Positions 43,427-52,857 are shown, counted from the stretch's first letter. The stretch is DNA of 64,000 nucleotides from an uncultured Lachnospiraceae bacterium (GCA_947627245.1 CANQVH010000012.1:1-64000); one strand, 5' to 3'. Numbers and translations: made by a program. Notes: a model not told the origin generated them from the sequence alone.

Positions 43427-46400
43427 ATGAGCAAAGTCAGAAGAGTGTATGTGGAGAAGAAGGAGCAGTTCGCCGTAGCCGCGAAAGGGCTTGCGCATGA
43501 GATGCGCAGCTACCTCGGGGCGGCCGGCCTTCGGGGCATCCGGATCCTGATCCGCTACGATGTGGAGAATGTCTCGGACGCGGTGTTCGCGGATGCGTGC
43601 AGGACCGTGTTTGCCGAGCCGCCGGTGGATCTTCTCTATGAGGAAGAGTTCCCGATGGCGGACGACGAGAGGGCATTCGCGGTAGAGTACCTGCCGGGAC
43701 AGTTCGACCAGAGGGCGGATTCCGCGGTGCAGTGTGTGAAGTTTCTGAAGGAAGACGAGGAGCCGGTGATCCGTTCTGCGACGGTTTATGTAGTGTCCGG
43801 CGAGGTTTCGGATGAGGAGTTTGAGGCGGTCAAGTCCTACTGCATCAATCCGGTAGACTCGCGCGAGACGGGTTTTGCGAAGCCGGAGACGCTGGTGACG
43901 GAGTTCGAGGAACCCTCGGACGTGAGCATTTTTGAGGGATTTATTGCGATGGGAGAGACGGAGCTGAAGACGCTCTATGATTCTTTGAATCTGGCGATGA
44001 CGTTCCGGGATTTCCTGCACATTCAGAATTATTTTAAAAACGAGGAGAAGCGTGATCCGTCGATGACGGAGGTGCGCGTGCTCGATACCTACTGGTCGGA
44101 TCACTGCCGTCATACCACGTTTTCGACGGAGCTCAAGGATGTTGCATTTGACGACGGCTACTATCGGACTCCGATCGAAGGGACGTACCGGCAATATCTG
44201 GCCGATCATGAGGAGATGTTCAAAGGGCGGGACGACAAGTTTGTCTGCCTGATGGATCTCGCGCTGATGGCGATGCGCAAGCTGAAAAAAGAGGGAAAGC
44301 TGCAGGATCAGGAGGAGTCGGACGAGATCAACGCCTGCAGCATCGTGGTTCCGGTCGAGATCGACGGGAAGACCGAGGAGTGGCTTGTCAATTTCAAGAA
44401 TGAGACGCACAATCACCCGACGGAGATCGAGCCGTTTGGCGGCGCAGCGACCTGCCTAGGCGGCGCGATCCGCGATCCGCTCTCCGGGCGCACCTATGTC
44501 TATCAGGCGATGCGCGTGACGGGCGCGGCCGATCCGAGGGCTTCCGTGAAGGATACCCTGAAGGGCAAGCTGCCGCAGAAGAAGCTTGTGCGTGAGGCGG
44601 CGCACGGCTACAGCTCCTATGGCAACCAGATCGGTCTGGCGACCGGCTATGTCAAGGAAATCTATCATCCGGCTTACGTGGCGAAGCGTATGGAGATCGG
44701 CGCGGTCATGGGCGCCGCTCCGAGAAGCGCCGTGATCCGGGAAAATTCCGATCCGGGCGACATCATTATCCTGATCGGCGGCAGGACGGGGCGCGATGGC
44801 ATTGGAGGGGCGACCGGCTCCTCGAAGGTACACACGGAGGCGTCCATCGAGGTCTGCGGTGCGGAGGTGCAGAAGGGCAATGCGCCGACCGAGCGCAAGC
44901 TGCAGAGGCTGTTCCGTCGTCCGGAGGTCAGCAGACTGATCAAGAAGTGCAACGATTTCGGCGCAGGCGGCGTTTCCGTGGCGATCGGAGAACTCGCGCC
45001 GGGACTTGAGATCAATCTGGACAAGGTCCCGAAGAAATATGCGGGATTGGACGGCACGGAGCTCGCGATCTCCGAATCGCAGGAGCGAATGGCCGTCGTG
45101 GTCGATCCGAAAGATGTAAAAGAATTTATGGACTATGCTGCCGAGGAGAATCTGGAGGCAGTCGAGGTGGCTGTCGTGACGGAGAGCCCGCGGCTTGTTC
45201 TCAAATGGAGAGAGAAAGAGATCGTCAATATCTCCCGTGCGTTCCTCGACACGAACGGCGCGCATCAGGAGACAACGGTCGCGGTAGAGATGCCGTCCGA
45301 GACAGAGAAATATTTTGTGAGAAATGAGGTACCGGACGTCCACGCGAAGTGGCTTGACACGCTCGCAGACCTGAACTGCTGCTCGCAGAAGGGGCTTGTG
45401 GAGATGTTCGACGGCTCGATCGGCGCCGGTTCGGTGTTCATGCCGTACGGCGGAAAATATCAGTTCACCGAGACGCAGGCAATGGTCGCGAAACTCCCGG
45501 TGCTTGAAGGCAAGACCGACACGGTGACGATGATGGCTTACGGCTTCGATCCGTATCTGTCGAGCTGGAGCCCGTACCACGGCGCGGTCTACGCGGTTCT
45601 CGAGTCGGTTGCAAGGATCGTGGCAAACGGCGGAGATTACAGCAAGATCCGTTTCACGTTCCAAGAGTATTTCCGCAGGATGAGCGAGGATCCGAAGCGC
45701 TGGAGTCAGCCGTTCGCGGCACTGCTGGGCGCATACTCGGCGCAGCTCGGCTTCGGTCTGCCGTCGATCGGCGGCAAGGACAGCATGTCCGGCTCGTTCA
45801 ATGAGATCGACGTGCCGCCGACGCTTGTATCGTTCGCGGTGGATGTTGCGAGCGACAAGACGATCATTACGCCGGAGCTTAAAAAGGCAGGCAGCAAGCT
45901 TGTGCTTTTGCATTTTGAGAAGGATGGGTACGATCTTCCGGTTTATGGGAAGATCATGGAGCAGTACGCGAAGTTCCACGAAGACATCAAGGCGGGGCGC
46001 ATCATTTCGGCTTACGCGCTTGACGGCAAGGGACTCGCGGCGGCGCTCTCGAAAATGGCTTTCGGCAACGGGCTCGGCTTCAAGATTGAGCATAACATTG
46101 ACGAGAGAGACCTGTTCACGGCCGGTTTCGGCGATATCGTGGCCGAGGTGCCGGACGGGGCGGTCGGCCCTCTTGCGATCACATATACGGTGGTCGGTGA
46201 GGTTGTCAATAACGGAATATTTGAATATAAGGACGTGAAGATCCCGATTGATGAGGCACTGCAGGCGTGGACGGGTACGCTGGAGCGCGTGTTCAAGACG
46301 GACTCCGGCATCCCGACGATCGGCGGCGGTCTCGACATCGACGGCAATCCGACGAACGGGCCGCGGGCGTATTTCTTCGCCGGAAGGGAAGAGGATGGGA

Positions 46401-47269
46401 CGATCGTCCACAAGGAGAACGGCTGCTATGTGACGCCGAACGTCCATGTATGCAGGCACAAGGTGGCGAAGCCGCGCGTGTTCATCCCTGTTTTCCCGGG
46501 TACGAACTGCGAGTATGACAGCAAGAAGGCGTTCGAGCGCGCAGGCGCGGAGGTGGACGTCAAAGTCTTCCGCAACCTGAGCGCGCAGGACATTCGCGAT
46601 TCCGTGGAGGTCTTTGAGGAAGCGATTTCTCAGGCGCAGATCATCATGTTCCCGGGCGGCTTCTCGGCGGGCGACGAGCCGGACGGCTCCGCGAAGTTCT
46701 TCGCGACCGCGTTCCAGAACGCGAAGCTGAAAGAGGCGGTCATGAAGCTTTTAAATGAGAGGGACGGACTGGCGCTCGGCATCTGCAACGGGTTTCAGGC
46801 GCTCATAAAGCTCGGGCTGGTGCCGCACGGTGAGATCGTCGGACAGACGGAGGATTCGCCGACGCTGACATTCAACACGATCGGCCGCCATATCTCGAAG
46901 ATGGTTTACACGAAGGTTGTCAGCAACAAATCTCCGTGGCTTTCGCTCGCACAGCCGGGCGGCGTCTACACGAATCCGGCATCTCACGGCGAGGGCCGCT
47001 TCGTGGCGAGCAAGGAGTGGCTGATGAGGCTGTTTGCGCACGGACAGGTGGCGACGCAGTACTGCGATCCGGACGGAGAGATCCGGATCGATGATGAAAT
47101 GTGGAATATAAACGGATCTTACTTTGCGATTGAGGGCATCACGAGCCCGGACGGCAGAGTGCTCGGCAAGATGGCGCACTCGGAGCGCCGGGGAGATTCG
47201 GTGGCCGTCAACATCTACGGGGAGCAGGATCTGAAGATTTTTGAATCGGGAGTCGCATATTTCAGATGA
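43427..47269 (+). CDS. purL: Phosphoribosylformylglycinamidine synthase (single-chain, large form)
   Basis: The ATP- and glutamine-dependent fourth step of de novo purine synthesis. At 1280 residues it carries all parts on one chain: N-terminal PurS-like region, two AIRS-type domains with DTYWSDHCRHTTF and NETHNHPTEIEPFGGAATC, and a C-terminal class I glutamine amidotransferase with FPGTNCEYDSKKAF, GGFSAGDEPDGS and GICNGFQALIKLG (nucleophile C1120) and SHGEGRF. It starts with ATG after AAGAAGGAGGACTTAC. Other purine genes are not in the window. Confidence 0.96.
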   Translation: MSKVRRVYVEKKEQFAVAAKGLAHEMRSYLGAAGLRGIRILIRYDVENVSDAVFADACRTVFAEPPVDLLYEEEFPMADDERAFAVEYLPGQFDQRADSAVQCVKFLKEDEEPVIRSATVYVVSGEVSDEEFEAVKSYCINPVDSRETGFAKPETLVTEFEEPSDVSIFEGFIAMGETELKTLYDSLNLAMTFRDFLHIQNYFKNEEKRDPSMTEVRVLDTYWSDHCRHTTFSTELKDVAFDDGYYRTPIEGTYRQYLADHEEMFKGRDDKFVCLMDLALMAMRKLKKEGKLQDQEESDEINACSIVVPVEIDGKTEEWLVNFKNETHNHPTEIEPFGGAATCLGGAIRDPLSGRTYVYQAMRVTGAADPRASVKDTLKGKLPQKKLVREAAHGYSSYGNQIGLATGYVKEIYHPAYVAKRMEIGAVMGAAPRSAVIRENSDPGDIIILIGGRTGRDGIGGATGSSKVHTEASIEVCGAEVQKGNAPTERKLQRLFRRPEVSRLIKKCNDFGAGGVSVAIGELAPGLEINLDKVPKKYAGLDGTELAISESQERMAVVVDPKDVKEFMDYAAEENLEAVEVAVVTESPRLVLKWREKEIVNISRAFLDTNGAHQETTVAVEMPSETEKYFVRNEVPDVHAKWLDTLADLNCCSQKGLVEMFDGSIGAGSVFMPYGGKYQFTETQAMVAKLPVLEGKTDTVTMMAYGFDPYLSSWSPYHGAVYAVLESVARIVANGGDYSKIRFTFQEYFRRMSEDPKRWSQPFAALLGAYSAQLGFGLPSIGGKDSMSGSFNEIDVPPTLVSFAVDVASDKTIITPELKKAGSKLVLLHFEKDGYDLPVYGKIMEQYAKFHEDIKAGRIISAYALDGKGLAAALSKMAFGNGLGFKIEHNIDERDLFTAGFGDIVAEVPDGAVGPLAITYTVVGEVVNNGIFEYKDVKIPIDEALQAWTGTLERVFKTDSGIPTIGGGLDIDGNPTNGPRAYFFAGREEDGTIVHKENGCYVTPNVHVCRHKVAKPRVFIPVFPGTNCEYDSKKAFERAGAEVDVKVFRNLSAQDIRDSVEVFEEAISQAQIIMFPGGFSAGDEPDGSAKFFATAFQNAKLKEAVMKLLNERDGLALGICNGFQALIKLGLVPHGEIVGQTEDSPTLTFNTIGRHISKMVYTKVVSNKSPWLSLAQPGGVYTNPASHGEGRFVASKEWLMRLFAHGQVATQYCDPDGEIRIDDEMWNINGSYFAIEGITSPDGRVLGKMAHSERRGDSVAVNIYGEQDLKIFESGVAYFR

Positions 47270-49776
47270 GTAAACAAAGGGTACGAGCGGATAACTTTGA
47301 ACAATTAATCGAGATCGTCAAGGCGGTTCAGCGCGGAAAGGATCCGGAAGAGTCCCTGCGGGAGAAAGAGGAGCAGGAGCTTCGGGAATTGCTCGCCCGT
47401 GAAGAAGGCGAGGCGGAGCTTCCCGAGGAGGAGCGGACGCCGGAGGAGCAGCAAGAGGACGTGCGGACGATCAGCCGTCTGCTGCACAGGTGGAAGCCGG
47501 GCGATGGGCGGAACAAGGATCGGACAGGCGAGAACTCCGGCAAAGCGGACAAAGACGAGTCGGGCGCGGACAAGGCAGACGCGGACAAAACAAATGTGGC
47601 CGGGGCGGATGCCGATCGTGCGGATAAAGGCGATCCGGATGTGGACAAGGCAGATGCAGATAAAGCGGACGCGTCTTTGAAGGTCAAAAAGCCGCCGCTT
47701 TTTCAGAGGCTTAAAGACATGCTCCCGGAACAAAAGCCCAAGGCAAAGCGCAGGAAAAAGAGAGCGGAAAATGCGCCGGACAAGGACGGTGCGGCGACCC
47801 TGCGCGGAAAGCTTGCCCGGATCGGATTCCGACGTAAGGAGATGCTGCTTGCGGGGACAGGACTTTTGCTTGCGATATTTGTGGTCGTTCTGATCGTTCG
47901 CTCGGTCACGCTCTCGCAGGCGGAGAAGCGCAAGATGGAGGGAGTGACGGCCGACGAAGGCCTGACGGTCCTACTTGAGAAGAAGCCGGATCGGTGGTGC
48001 CAGTCGTACCCGGTAGAGCTGACGGTCCGTGCGAAGAATGCACAGATCGACAAGGCGACCGTGAACGGCACCGATTATATACTGGATGAGAAGGGCAGGC
48101 TTACGGCGAAGGTGAGCGAGCCAACGCTGGATGTCTCTGTGAATACAGATCAGGGAACTTTGAAGGCGCGGGTCGAGGTCCCGATGATCGACGCACAGTC
48201 TCCGATCGTCAATGTGACAAGGAAGCAGGATCAGATCACGGTGTCGGCGGGGGACGCGCGTTCCGAGATCGCAAAGATCCGTTATGCGGTCGTACATAAC
48301 AACGCGCTCTCCAATGTTCCGGAATATCTGGATTACACTACGCCTCTTACCTTTGAGGAGGATAGCGTTTATTATTTCTATGCGCAGGATGCGGCGGGCA
48401 ATCGGTGCAGGCCGCTTGTGACGACGATGGAGACCGCGCAGTCGCTCAGCCTTTCCCGGGAGGAAGCCGATCTTTACCCGGATGAGACGATCTATCTGGA
48501 GGCGCAGGTGGAGCCGGAGGGCGCGCTCTTGAACAACTTGAAATTTACGAGCGCGAATCCGGAAGTGGTCTCGGTGGACAGCACGGGAAAAGTGACGGCT
48601 CAGGGCATCGGAAGCACGATCGTTACGGTGAGCGCCGACGAGGTGAAGGAGGCGTCCTGCAAGGTGACGGTCGGAGAGAGCCGGTCCGTGACGATCAGCG
48701 CGGTGGGAGACTGCACGCTCGGAACGGACGTGGGTCTCAATTCAAGCACCAGCTTCGACGCGTTTGACATCGTCAACGGACATTCATGGTTTTTCCAGAA
48801 TGTGAAGGATATTCTGAGCGAGGATGACGCGACCTTCGCGAATCTGGAGGGGACGCTCACGACCGAGACGCAGCGCGAAAATAAGCAGTATGCGTTTAAG
48901 GGTGACCCGTCCTACACACAGATCTTGAAAAACGGCTCGATCGACGTGGTGACGCTCGCGAACAATCACAGCAGTGACTACGGGCCGCAGAGCCTTGCGG
49001 ACACGAAGCGGTATCTGACAGAAGCCGGTATCGACTACTGTCAGGATACCGAAATTGCGGTAAAGAACGTCAACGGAATCCCGACCGCTTTCGTCGGCAT
49101 CTATGTGCTGGACGACGGCATGGACAGCGAAAAGGAGCTGCGCGAGGCGGTTGCGGCGGCGAAGGAGCAGGGAGCAAGGCTCATTATCGTCGCATTCCAC
49201 TGGGGAAATGAGAAAGAGACGCAGCCGGATGCCACCCAGCAGGAGCTGGCGCATATCGCGGTAGACTGCGGCGCAAATCTGGTGGTAGGACATCATCCGC
49301 ATGTGCTGCAGGGGATTGAGAAATACAATGGGGCGTACATCGTCTACAGCCTCGGGAATTTCTGCTTCGGGGGCAATAGCGCTCCGTCTGATATGGATAC
49401 CATGATCTTCCGGCAGACCTTTACGGTGACGCAGGACGACGTGCTGGACGATGATCAGATCGAGATCATTCCGTGCAGCATTTCCTCGGAGGCATACTAC
49501 AACAACTATCAGCCGACGCCGGTGCAGGATGCGGAGGCGCAGCGGATCCTCGGTCGCATCAATGAATACAGTGCGCCGTTCGGGATGAGCTACGGCGCCT
49601 CGGATCAAACAGCCGAGACTGAAGCGGACGGCTCGGTCGACGCAGCCCTAGGCGACGCGGACGGAACTTCAGACGGTTCGGCCGACGCAGTCTCAGTCGA
49701 CGCGGGTGAAACTTCAGACGGCTCAGCCGATGCAGCCTCAGGCGATGGGAGCGGAACCTCGGACGGAACAATCTGA
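47266..49776 (+). CDS. Membrane-anchored CapA protein with Ig-like domain and low-complexity tails
   Basis: 836 residues overlapping purL by 4 nt. The cytoplasmic N-terminus is highly charged with Ala-Asp-Lys repeats (GADKADADKTNVAGADADRA). One membrane helix follows (LLAGTGLLLAIFVVVLIV, about residue 205), then an extracellular beta-rich part including a bacterial Ig-like (BIG2) domain with ASVEPEG-like NNLKFTSANPEVVSVDSTGK. The CapA metallophosphatase domain shows SAVGDCTLGTDVG, NLEGTLTTE, LANNHSSDYG, FHWGNE and VGHHPHVLQG. The tail has degenerate ~45-nt repeats encoding Ser/Asp/Gly-rich sequence. Likely a surface-polymer or wall protein. Confidence 0.88.
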   Translation: MSKQRVRADNFEQLIEIVKAVQRGKDPEESLREKEEQELRELLAREEGEAELPEEERTPEEQQEDVRTISRLLHRWKPGDGRNKDRTGENSGKADKDESGADKADADKTNVAGADADRADKGDPDVDKADADKADASLKVKKPPLFQRLKDMLPEQKPKAKRRKKRAENAPDKDGAATLRGKLARIGFRRKEMLLAGTGLLLAIFVVVLIVRSVTLSQAEKRKMEGVTADEGLTVLLEKKPDRWCQSYPVELTVRAKNAQIDKATVNGTDYILDEKGRLTAKVSEPTLDVSVNTDQGTLKARVEVPMIDAQSPIVNVTRKQDQITVSAGDARSEIAKIRYAVVHNNALSNVPEYLDYTTPLTFEEDSVYYFYAQDAAGNRCRPLVTTMETAQSLSLSREEADLYPDETIYLEAQVEPEGALLNNLKFTSANPEVVSVDSTGKVTAQGIGSTIVTVSADEVKEASCKVTVGESRSVTISAVGDCTLGTDVGLNSSTSFDAFDIVNGHSWFFQNVKDILSEDDATFANLEGTLTTETQRENKQYAFKGDPSYTQILKNGSIDVVTLANNHSSDYGPQSLADTKRYLTEAGIDYCQDTEIAVKNVNGIPTAFVGIYVLDDGMDSEKELREAVAAAKEQGARLIIVAFHWGNEKETQPDATQQELAHIAVDCGANLVVGHHPHVLQGIEKYNGAYIVYSLGNFCFGGNSAPSDMDTMIFRQTFTVTQDDVLDDDQIEIIPCSISSEAYYNNYQPTPVQDAEAQRILGRINEYSAPFGMSYGASDQTAETEADGSVDAALGDADGTSDGSADAVSVDAGETSDGSADAASGDGSGTSDGTI
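49615..49776 (+). repeat. Degenerate tandem repeats in the 3' end of the CapA gene
   Basis: Units such as ACTTCAGACGGTTCGGCCGA and ACTTCAGACGGCTCAGCCGA recur at about 45-54 nt spacing and encode Thr/Ser-Asp-Gly-Ser-Ala-Asp. This is a slippage-prone low-complexity tail likely to vary in length between strains. Confidence 0.65.
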
Positions 49777-49787
49777 TACACAGTTGG

Positions 49788-49820
49788 GAAGGTGCAACAT
49801 AGCGTTGCACCTTCTTTTTC
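49788..49820 (+). terminator. Rho-independent terminator after CapA gene
   Basis: GAAGGTGCAAC and GTTGCACCTTC form a perfect 11-bp stem with a 5-nt loop, followed by TTTTTC. It would end the purL-capA transcript. Confidence 0.93.
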
Positions 49821-50000
49821 TTTCGACATATTTTGAAAAATTTTCAGGTAATTCAAAGACTGCCACCGATTTTGCAAATAAAATGACACCTATTGCATCG
49901 ATATATTGAAAAATTCTGGTGGAAGTGCTACCATTTTTGCCGCAGGGAACTCATATGTTCTCGGATCGTCAGGAGCAGACGAAGAAAGGGGCGGTCAAAT

Positions 50001-50531
50001 ATGGTCTGTTGTCAAAAAGCGAGAAAAATATACTACCAAGCGCTGGAGGGCAGCCGGTACCTCTTGGCGGATGAACGCGATAAGAAAAAACTCCTTGATA
50101 TCCTTTTTGCCGTTGAAAAGGAAGAAGAGTGGCTGATCTATGCGTTCTGCCTGACCGATGACGGCGCATATTTTGTTGTAGAGGCATCCGGAGTCTCCTC
50201 GGTCCGAAGGGGCGCTTGGCGGGCCGCGGGCGAATTCCTTGGGAGGTATCGGGCAAATTCTTCGCATCCGAGAGGACGGGAGACATTCCTCAGGGGCGAT
50301 ACGCCCAAGGAGCTTGATTCGCTATGGGAGATTGCGGCCCGCTGCCGGCAGATCCACAGGCTGCCTCTCGAAAAGGGCTATGTCAGCCGGCTGGATGATT
50401 ACTGGTGGAGCAGCTATATTACATACGCCGGGGAGTACGACTGGAAGATGGTGGACTGCCGGATTTTGTCGTTGTATTTTTCGGCGGATCCGGAAGTCGC
50501 ACGGCGTCGGCTCGTGAAGTTTCACCAGTAA
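50001..50531 (+). CDS. RAYT/Y1-transposase-like protein lacking catalytic residues
   Basis: 176 residues from the ATG at 50001 (the track ORF starts 36 codons earlier without a good site). The fold pattern matches REP-associated tyrosine transposases: KIYYQALEGSRYLL, LIYAFCLTDDGAYFVVE and DDYWWSSYITYAG. The HUH metal motif normally read as NHVHLL is DDGAYF here, and the usual catalytic Tyr before the IH of the YIHxNP motif is Gln in CRQIHRLP. A non-catalytic, possibly domesticated DNA- or RNA-binding protein is the best reading; a decayed transposase is the alternative. Confidence 0.72.
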   Translation: MVCCQKARKIYYQALEGSRYLLADERDKKKLLDILFAVEKEEEWLIYAFCLTDDGAYFVVEASGVSSVRRGAWRAAGEFLGRYRANSSHPRGRETFLRGDTPKELDSLWEIAARCRQIHRLPLEKGYVSRLDDYWWSSYITYAGEYDWKMVDCRILSLYFSADPEVARRRLVKFHQ

Positions 50532-50605
50532 TCAATAGATAAAAACGACCGGACGTGTAATTTGTGACGAAATTCGAATATATTTCTTAAAAATTTGAAA
50601 AAAGC

Positions 50606-50634
50606 ATGACAAATGAAAAGAATGGTGCTAGAAT
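50606..50634 (+). promoter_or_regulatory. Predicted sigma-A promoter for lipoprotein-PAP2 pair
   Basis: ATGACA and TAGAAT with a 17-nt spacer, about 40 nt before the lipoprotein start. Confidence 0.6.
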
Positions 50635-50675
50635 GTAAAGCCGGATGAGATACTAACTGTGAGGAGATTCCAATC

Positions 50676-51311
50676 ATGAAACACAGAGCATTGCTCTTGG
50701 CAGTGTCAGCCGCGGTGGGAGTTTTCCTTCTGACTGCGTGTACTTCCTCAGAGGAAGAGATCGCGCGGGACGTCAGGACAGAGTCTTCCGGAAATGCAGG
50801 CGCGGCGGATGATGGGAGCGCCGACGGCGCTGCGGATCAGCAGGAGGTGTCCGCGGACACGGGCGACGGCTCAGGAGCATCGGACACTTCGGACGGGCAG
50901 ACACAGGACGGGGTGTCGGAGGATACGTCTTCTCAGACAGAGACGGGCGCGCCGGAAGAGCCTCAGACGGAAGCGGTGCCTGCCGATGCAGGAGCGGCAC
51001 CCGTAGAGGATATCTGGTCGGGGACGTTCGCAAGCGATCAGGAGACGGTCACGATCTCATTGCTCGACGCGAACAGCTTTTCGTTTTCCTTTGCGAATTC
51101 CGGGATCTCGTCGACCGCGGAAATAGACGGGACGCAGGCGATATACCGAGGAGACGACTACCACGTGGTGGTATTTGAAATGAACGAAGGGGTTTTGCAC
51201 ATCACCGTGTCGAGCGAAGAGGATTTTGACGCATCCGCTTCGCCGTTGAACGGGACGTATGTGCGGCAGACAGTGACTTCAGACACTGAATGGGGAGAAG
51301 AGGAAACATGA
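50676..51311 (+). CDS. Secreted lipoprotein of unknown function
   Basis: 211 residues. The signal peptide MKHRALLLAVSAAVGVFLLT ends with a lipobox cysteine (LTAC), so it is lipid-anchored outside the membrane. An Asp/Ser/Thr/Gly-rich linker of about 80 residues (e.g. DTGDGSGASDTSDGQTQDG) follows, then a ~100-residue beta-rich domain beginning IWSGTFASDQETVTISLLD. I do not recognise the domain. The stop overlaps the start of the next gene (ATGA), coupling it to a PAP2 phosphatase. Confidence 0.85.
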   Translation: MKHRALLLAVSAAVGVFLLTACTSSEEEIARDVRTESSGNAGAADDGSADGAADQQEVSADTGDGSGASDTSDGQTQDGVSEDTSSQTETGAPEEPQTEAVPADAGAAPVEDIWSGTFASDQETVTISLLDANSFSFSFANSGISSTAEIDGTQAIYRGDDYHVVVFEMNEGVLHITVSSEEDFDASASPLNGTYVRQTVTSDTEWGEEET

Positions 51312-51985
51312 AATTAGAAGCGATCAAAAACTGGTTCAAGCGGTATCCGTACATGGTTGCGCTGGTGTACATGGCGTTTTATCTGACGGTGTTCCATTAT
51401 CTGGAAAACACCGTGGTGCCGAAGTATATTGTACACTGCAAGCTGGACGAGATGATCCCGTTCTGCGAGGCTTTCATCATTCCGTATATATTCTGGTTCC
51501 CGTATATGGCGGGCGCGTTCATCTGGTTCAAGCACCGCGGCTGGGAGGATTATTCGAAGCTGTGCAGGCTCATATTCTCGGGACTGACGATCTGCCTGAT
51601 CATCTATTATATTTTCCCGACGGGACTGAATCTCCGGCTTGCGGCGAATCCGCACGAGACCGGTTTCCTCTATAATATGGTCGTCATGCTGCGCGCGATC
51701 GACACGCCGACGAATGTCTGTCCGTCGATCCATGTGATGAACACGGTCATGGTGTTTCAGGCGATCTGCAGTCTGGAGAATCTGAAGCATCGGAAGCTTA
51801 CAATCGCCGTGCATTTCGTGATCATGGTTCTGATCTGCGCATCTACGGTGATGCTGGATCAGCATTCGGTGATCGATGTGGTATGCGGCGTGATGATGAG
51901 CGTTGTGATCCACGGGCTGGTCTACAAGGTCGAGTGGAGAGAGGAGCTTGCGCGCAGAAAGACGGAAGTGCGCAGGATTTCCTGA
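51308..51985 (+). CDS. PAP2-type membrane phosphatase
   Basis: 225 residues from the ATG at 51308, which overlaps the lipoprotein stop codon; the track ORF starts 6 codons earlier. About five to six membrane helices are visible. The active-site signatures are CPSIHVMNT and STVMLDQHSVIDVVCG, variants of the PAP2 PSxxxH and SRxxxxxHxxxD motifs. It likely dephosphorylates a lipid or isoprenoid phosphate at the outer membrane face. The coupling with the lipoprotein suggests a shared envelope role. Confidence 0.85.
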   Translation: MKLEAIKNWFKRYPYMVALVYMAFYLTVFHYLENTVVPKYIVHCKLDEMIPFCEAFIIPYIFWFPYMAGAFIWFKHRGWEDYSKLCRLIFSGLTICLIIYYIFPTGLNLRLAANPHETGFLYNMVVMLRAIDTPTNVCPSIHVMNTVMVFQAICSLENLKHRKLTIAVHFVIMVLICASTVMLDQHSVIDVVCGVMMSVVIHGLVYKVEWREELARRKTEVRRIS

Positions 51986-51994
51986 AATTAGTGC

Positions 51995-52024
51995 TTGACT
52001 TTTAATTATACTTTGGATTATAAT
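51995..52024 (+). promoter_or_regulatory. Predicted sigma-A promoter for tRNA pair
   Basis: TTGACT and TATAAT separated by 18 nt, 34 nt before the first tRNA. Confidence 0.75.
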
Positions 52025-52057
52025 AGCGAAGCGGGTTGTGTGACAGCCCGCTTCTAT

Positions 52058-52130
52058 GGGGTCTTAGCTCAGCTGGGAGAGCATCTGCCTTACAAGCAGA
52101 GGGTCACAGGTTCGAGCCCTGTAGGCCCCA
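52058..52130 (+). tRNA. tRNA-Val (anticodon TAC)
   Basis: 73 nt with a full cloverleaf: acceptor GGGGTCT/AGGCCCC, D-arm TAGCTCAGCTGGGAGAGCA, anticodon stem CTGCC/AGCAG-type with loop CTTACAA giving anticodon TAC, and TTCGAGC in the T-loop. CCA is not encoded beyond the discriminator A. Confidence 0.97.
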
Positions 52131-52143
52131 TACAACAACATAT

Positions 52144-52217
52144 GGCGGAATAGCTCAGCTGGCTAGAGCACACGGTTCATACCCGTGGTGTCGAGAGTTC
52201 AAGTCTCCCTTCCGCTA
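52144..52217 (+). tRNA. tRNA-Met (anticodon CAT)
   Basis: 74 nt with acceptor GGCGGAA/TTCCGCT (one G-U), D-arm TAGCTCAGCTGGCTAGAGCA, anticodon loop TTCATAC and T-loop TTCAAGT. The first acceptor pair is G-U, so it is not a classic initiator; an elongator Met is likely, though CAT could also be a lysidine-modified Ile. Confidence 0.9.
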
Positions 52218-52222
52218 CTTTG

Positions 52223-52256
52223 AAAGCATCGCAGAGCGCGGTGCTTTTTCTTTTTG
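52223..52256 (+). terminator. Rho-independent terminator after tRNA pair
   Basis: AAAGCATCGC pairs with GCGGTGCTTT (one G-U) around AGAGC, followed by TTCTTTTTG. It begins 6 nt after tRNA-Met. Confidence 0.9.
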
Positions 52257-52297
52257 CGCCGCATAAGATTTGTCAGGTGAAAAACATCCGATATCCA

Positions 52298-52326
52298 TTG
52301 ACATAAAACTTTGAAAATGATATGCT
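52298..52326 (+). promoter_or_regulatory. Predicted sigma-A promoter for HPt-HD-GYP operon
   Basis: TTGACA and TATGCT with a 17-nt spacer, leaving a ~110-nt leader before the HPt start codon. Confidence 0.7.
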
Positions 52327-52442
52327 AATTGTGTATATTCTGCAAAAAACAGCTCAGGTTCGGACAACTGTTCCGAGATGTTTTTGCGAATAAATATTGC
52401 ATAAATTTTGCGGCCGTGACACGACGGCAGAATGGAGACAAA

Positions 52443-52793
52443 ATGGCATTATTGGATGAATTGAAAGGGCTTGGCTCAAATGTTGACGAAGGTCTGGAAC
52501 GCTTTATGGGGAATGCGGCGCTTTATGAGAAGATGCTGCGCAAGCTTCCGGATATGATAAGGAAGACGGACGTCGGAGGGGCGTTCGCGAACGGGGAGCT
52601 GAAAGAGGCGGAGGAGCAGGCGCACGCGCTGAAGGGCGCTACCGGGAATCTTTCTGTTACGCCGCTTTACGAGGGCTACACGAAGGTCGTGGATCTTCTG
52701 CGGGCCGGACAGGCGGACGAGGCGAAGGCAATCTATGACGGAATGATTTCCGTGCAGGAGCAGGTGATCGCCTGCATTGAGCGTAGCGAATGA
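52443..52793 (+). CDS. Histidine phosphotransfer (HPt) protein
   Basis: 116 residues from the ATG at 52443 (GGAGACAA upstream); the track ORF begins 38 codons earlier in the leader. It is an all-helical HPt domain with the phospho-accepting histidine H61 in QAHALKGATGNLS. Such proteins relay phosphate between a hybrid sensor kinase and a response regulator. The following gene, 64 nt away, encodes a receiver with an HD-GYP output, a natural partner. No sensor kinase is visible in the window. Confidence 0.9.
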   Translation: MALLDELKGLGSNVDEGLERFMGNAALYEKMLRKLPDMIRKTDVGGAFANGELKEAEEQAHALKGATGNLSVTPLYEGYTKVVDLLRAGQADEAKAIYDGMISVQEQVIACIERSE

Positions 52794-52857
52794 GCGCGTG
52801 TAAAATAGCGAAAATGGCGGGCAATCGCGAAACGACTATGAGAGGGGTGCGGATAAT

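Noticed and set aside
44456-46459. 667-residue minus-strand ORF opposite purL
   Set aside because: Antisense shadow of purL with Arg/His-rich composition; no ribosome site or conserved motif.
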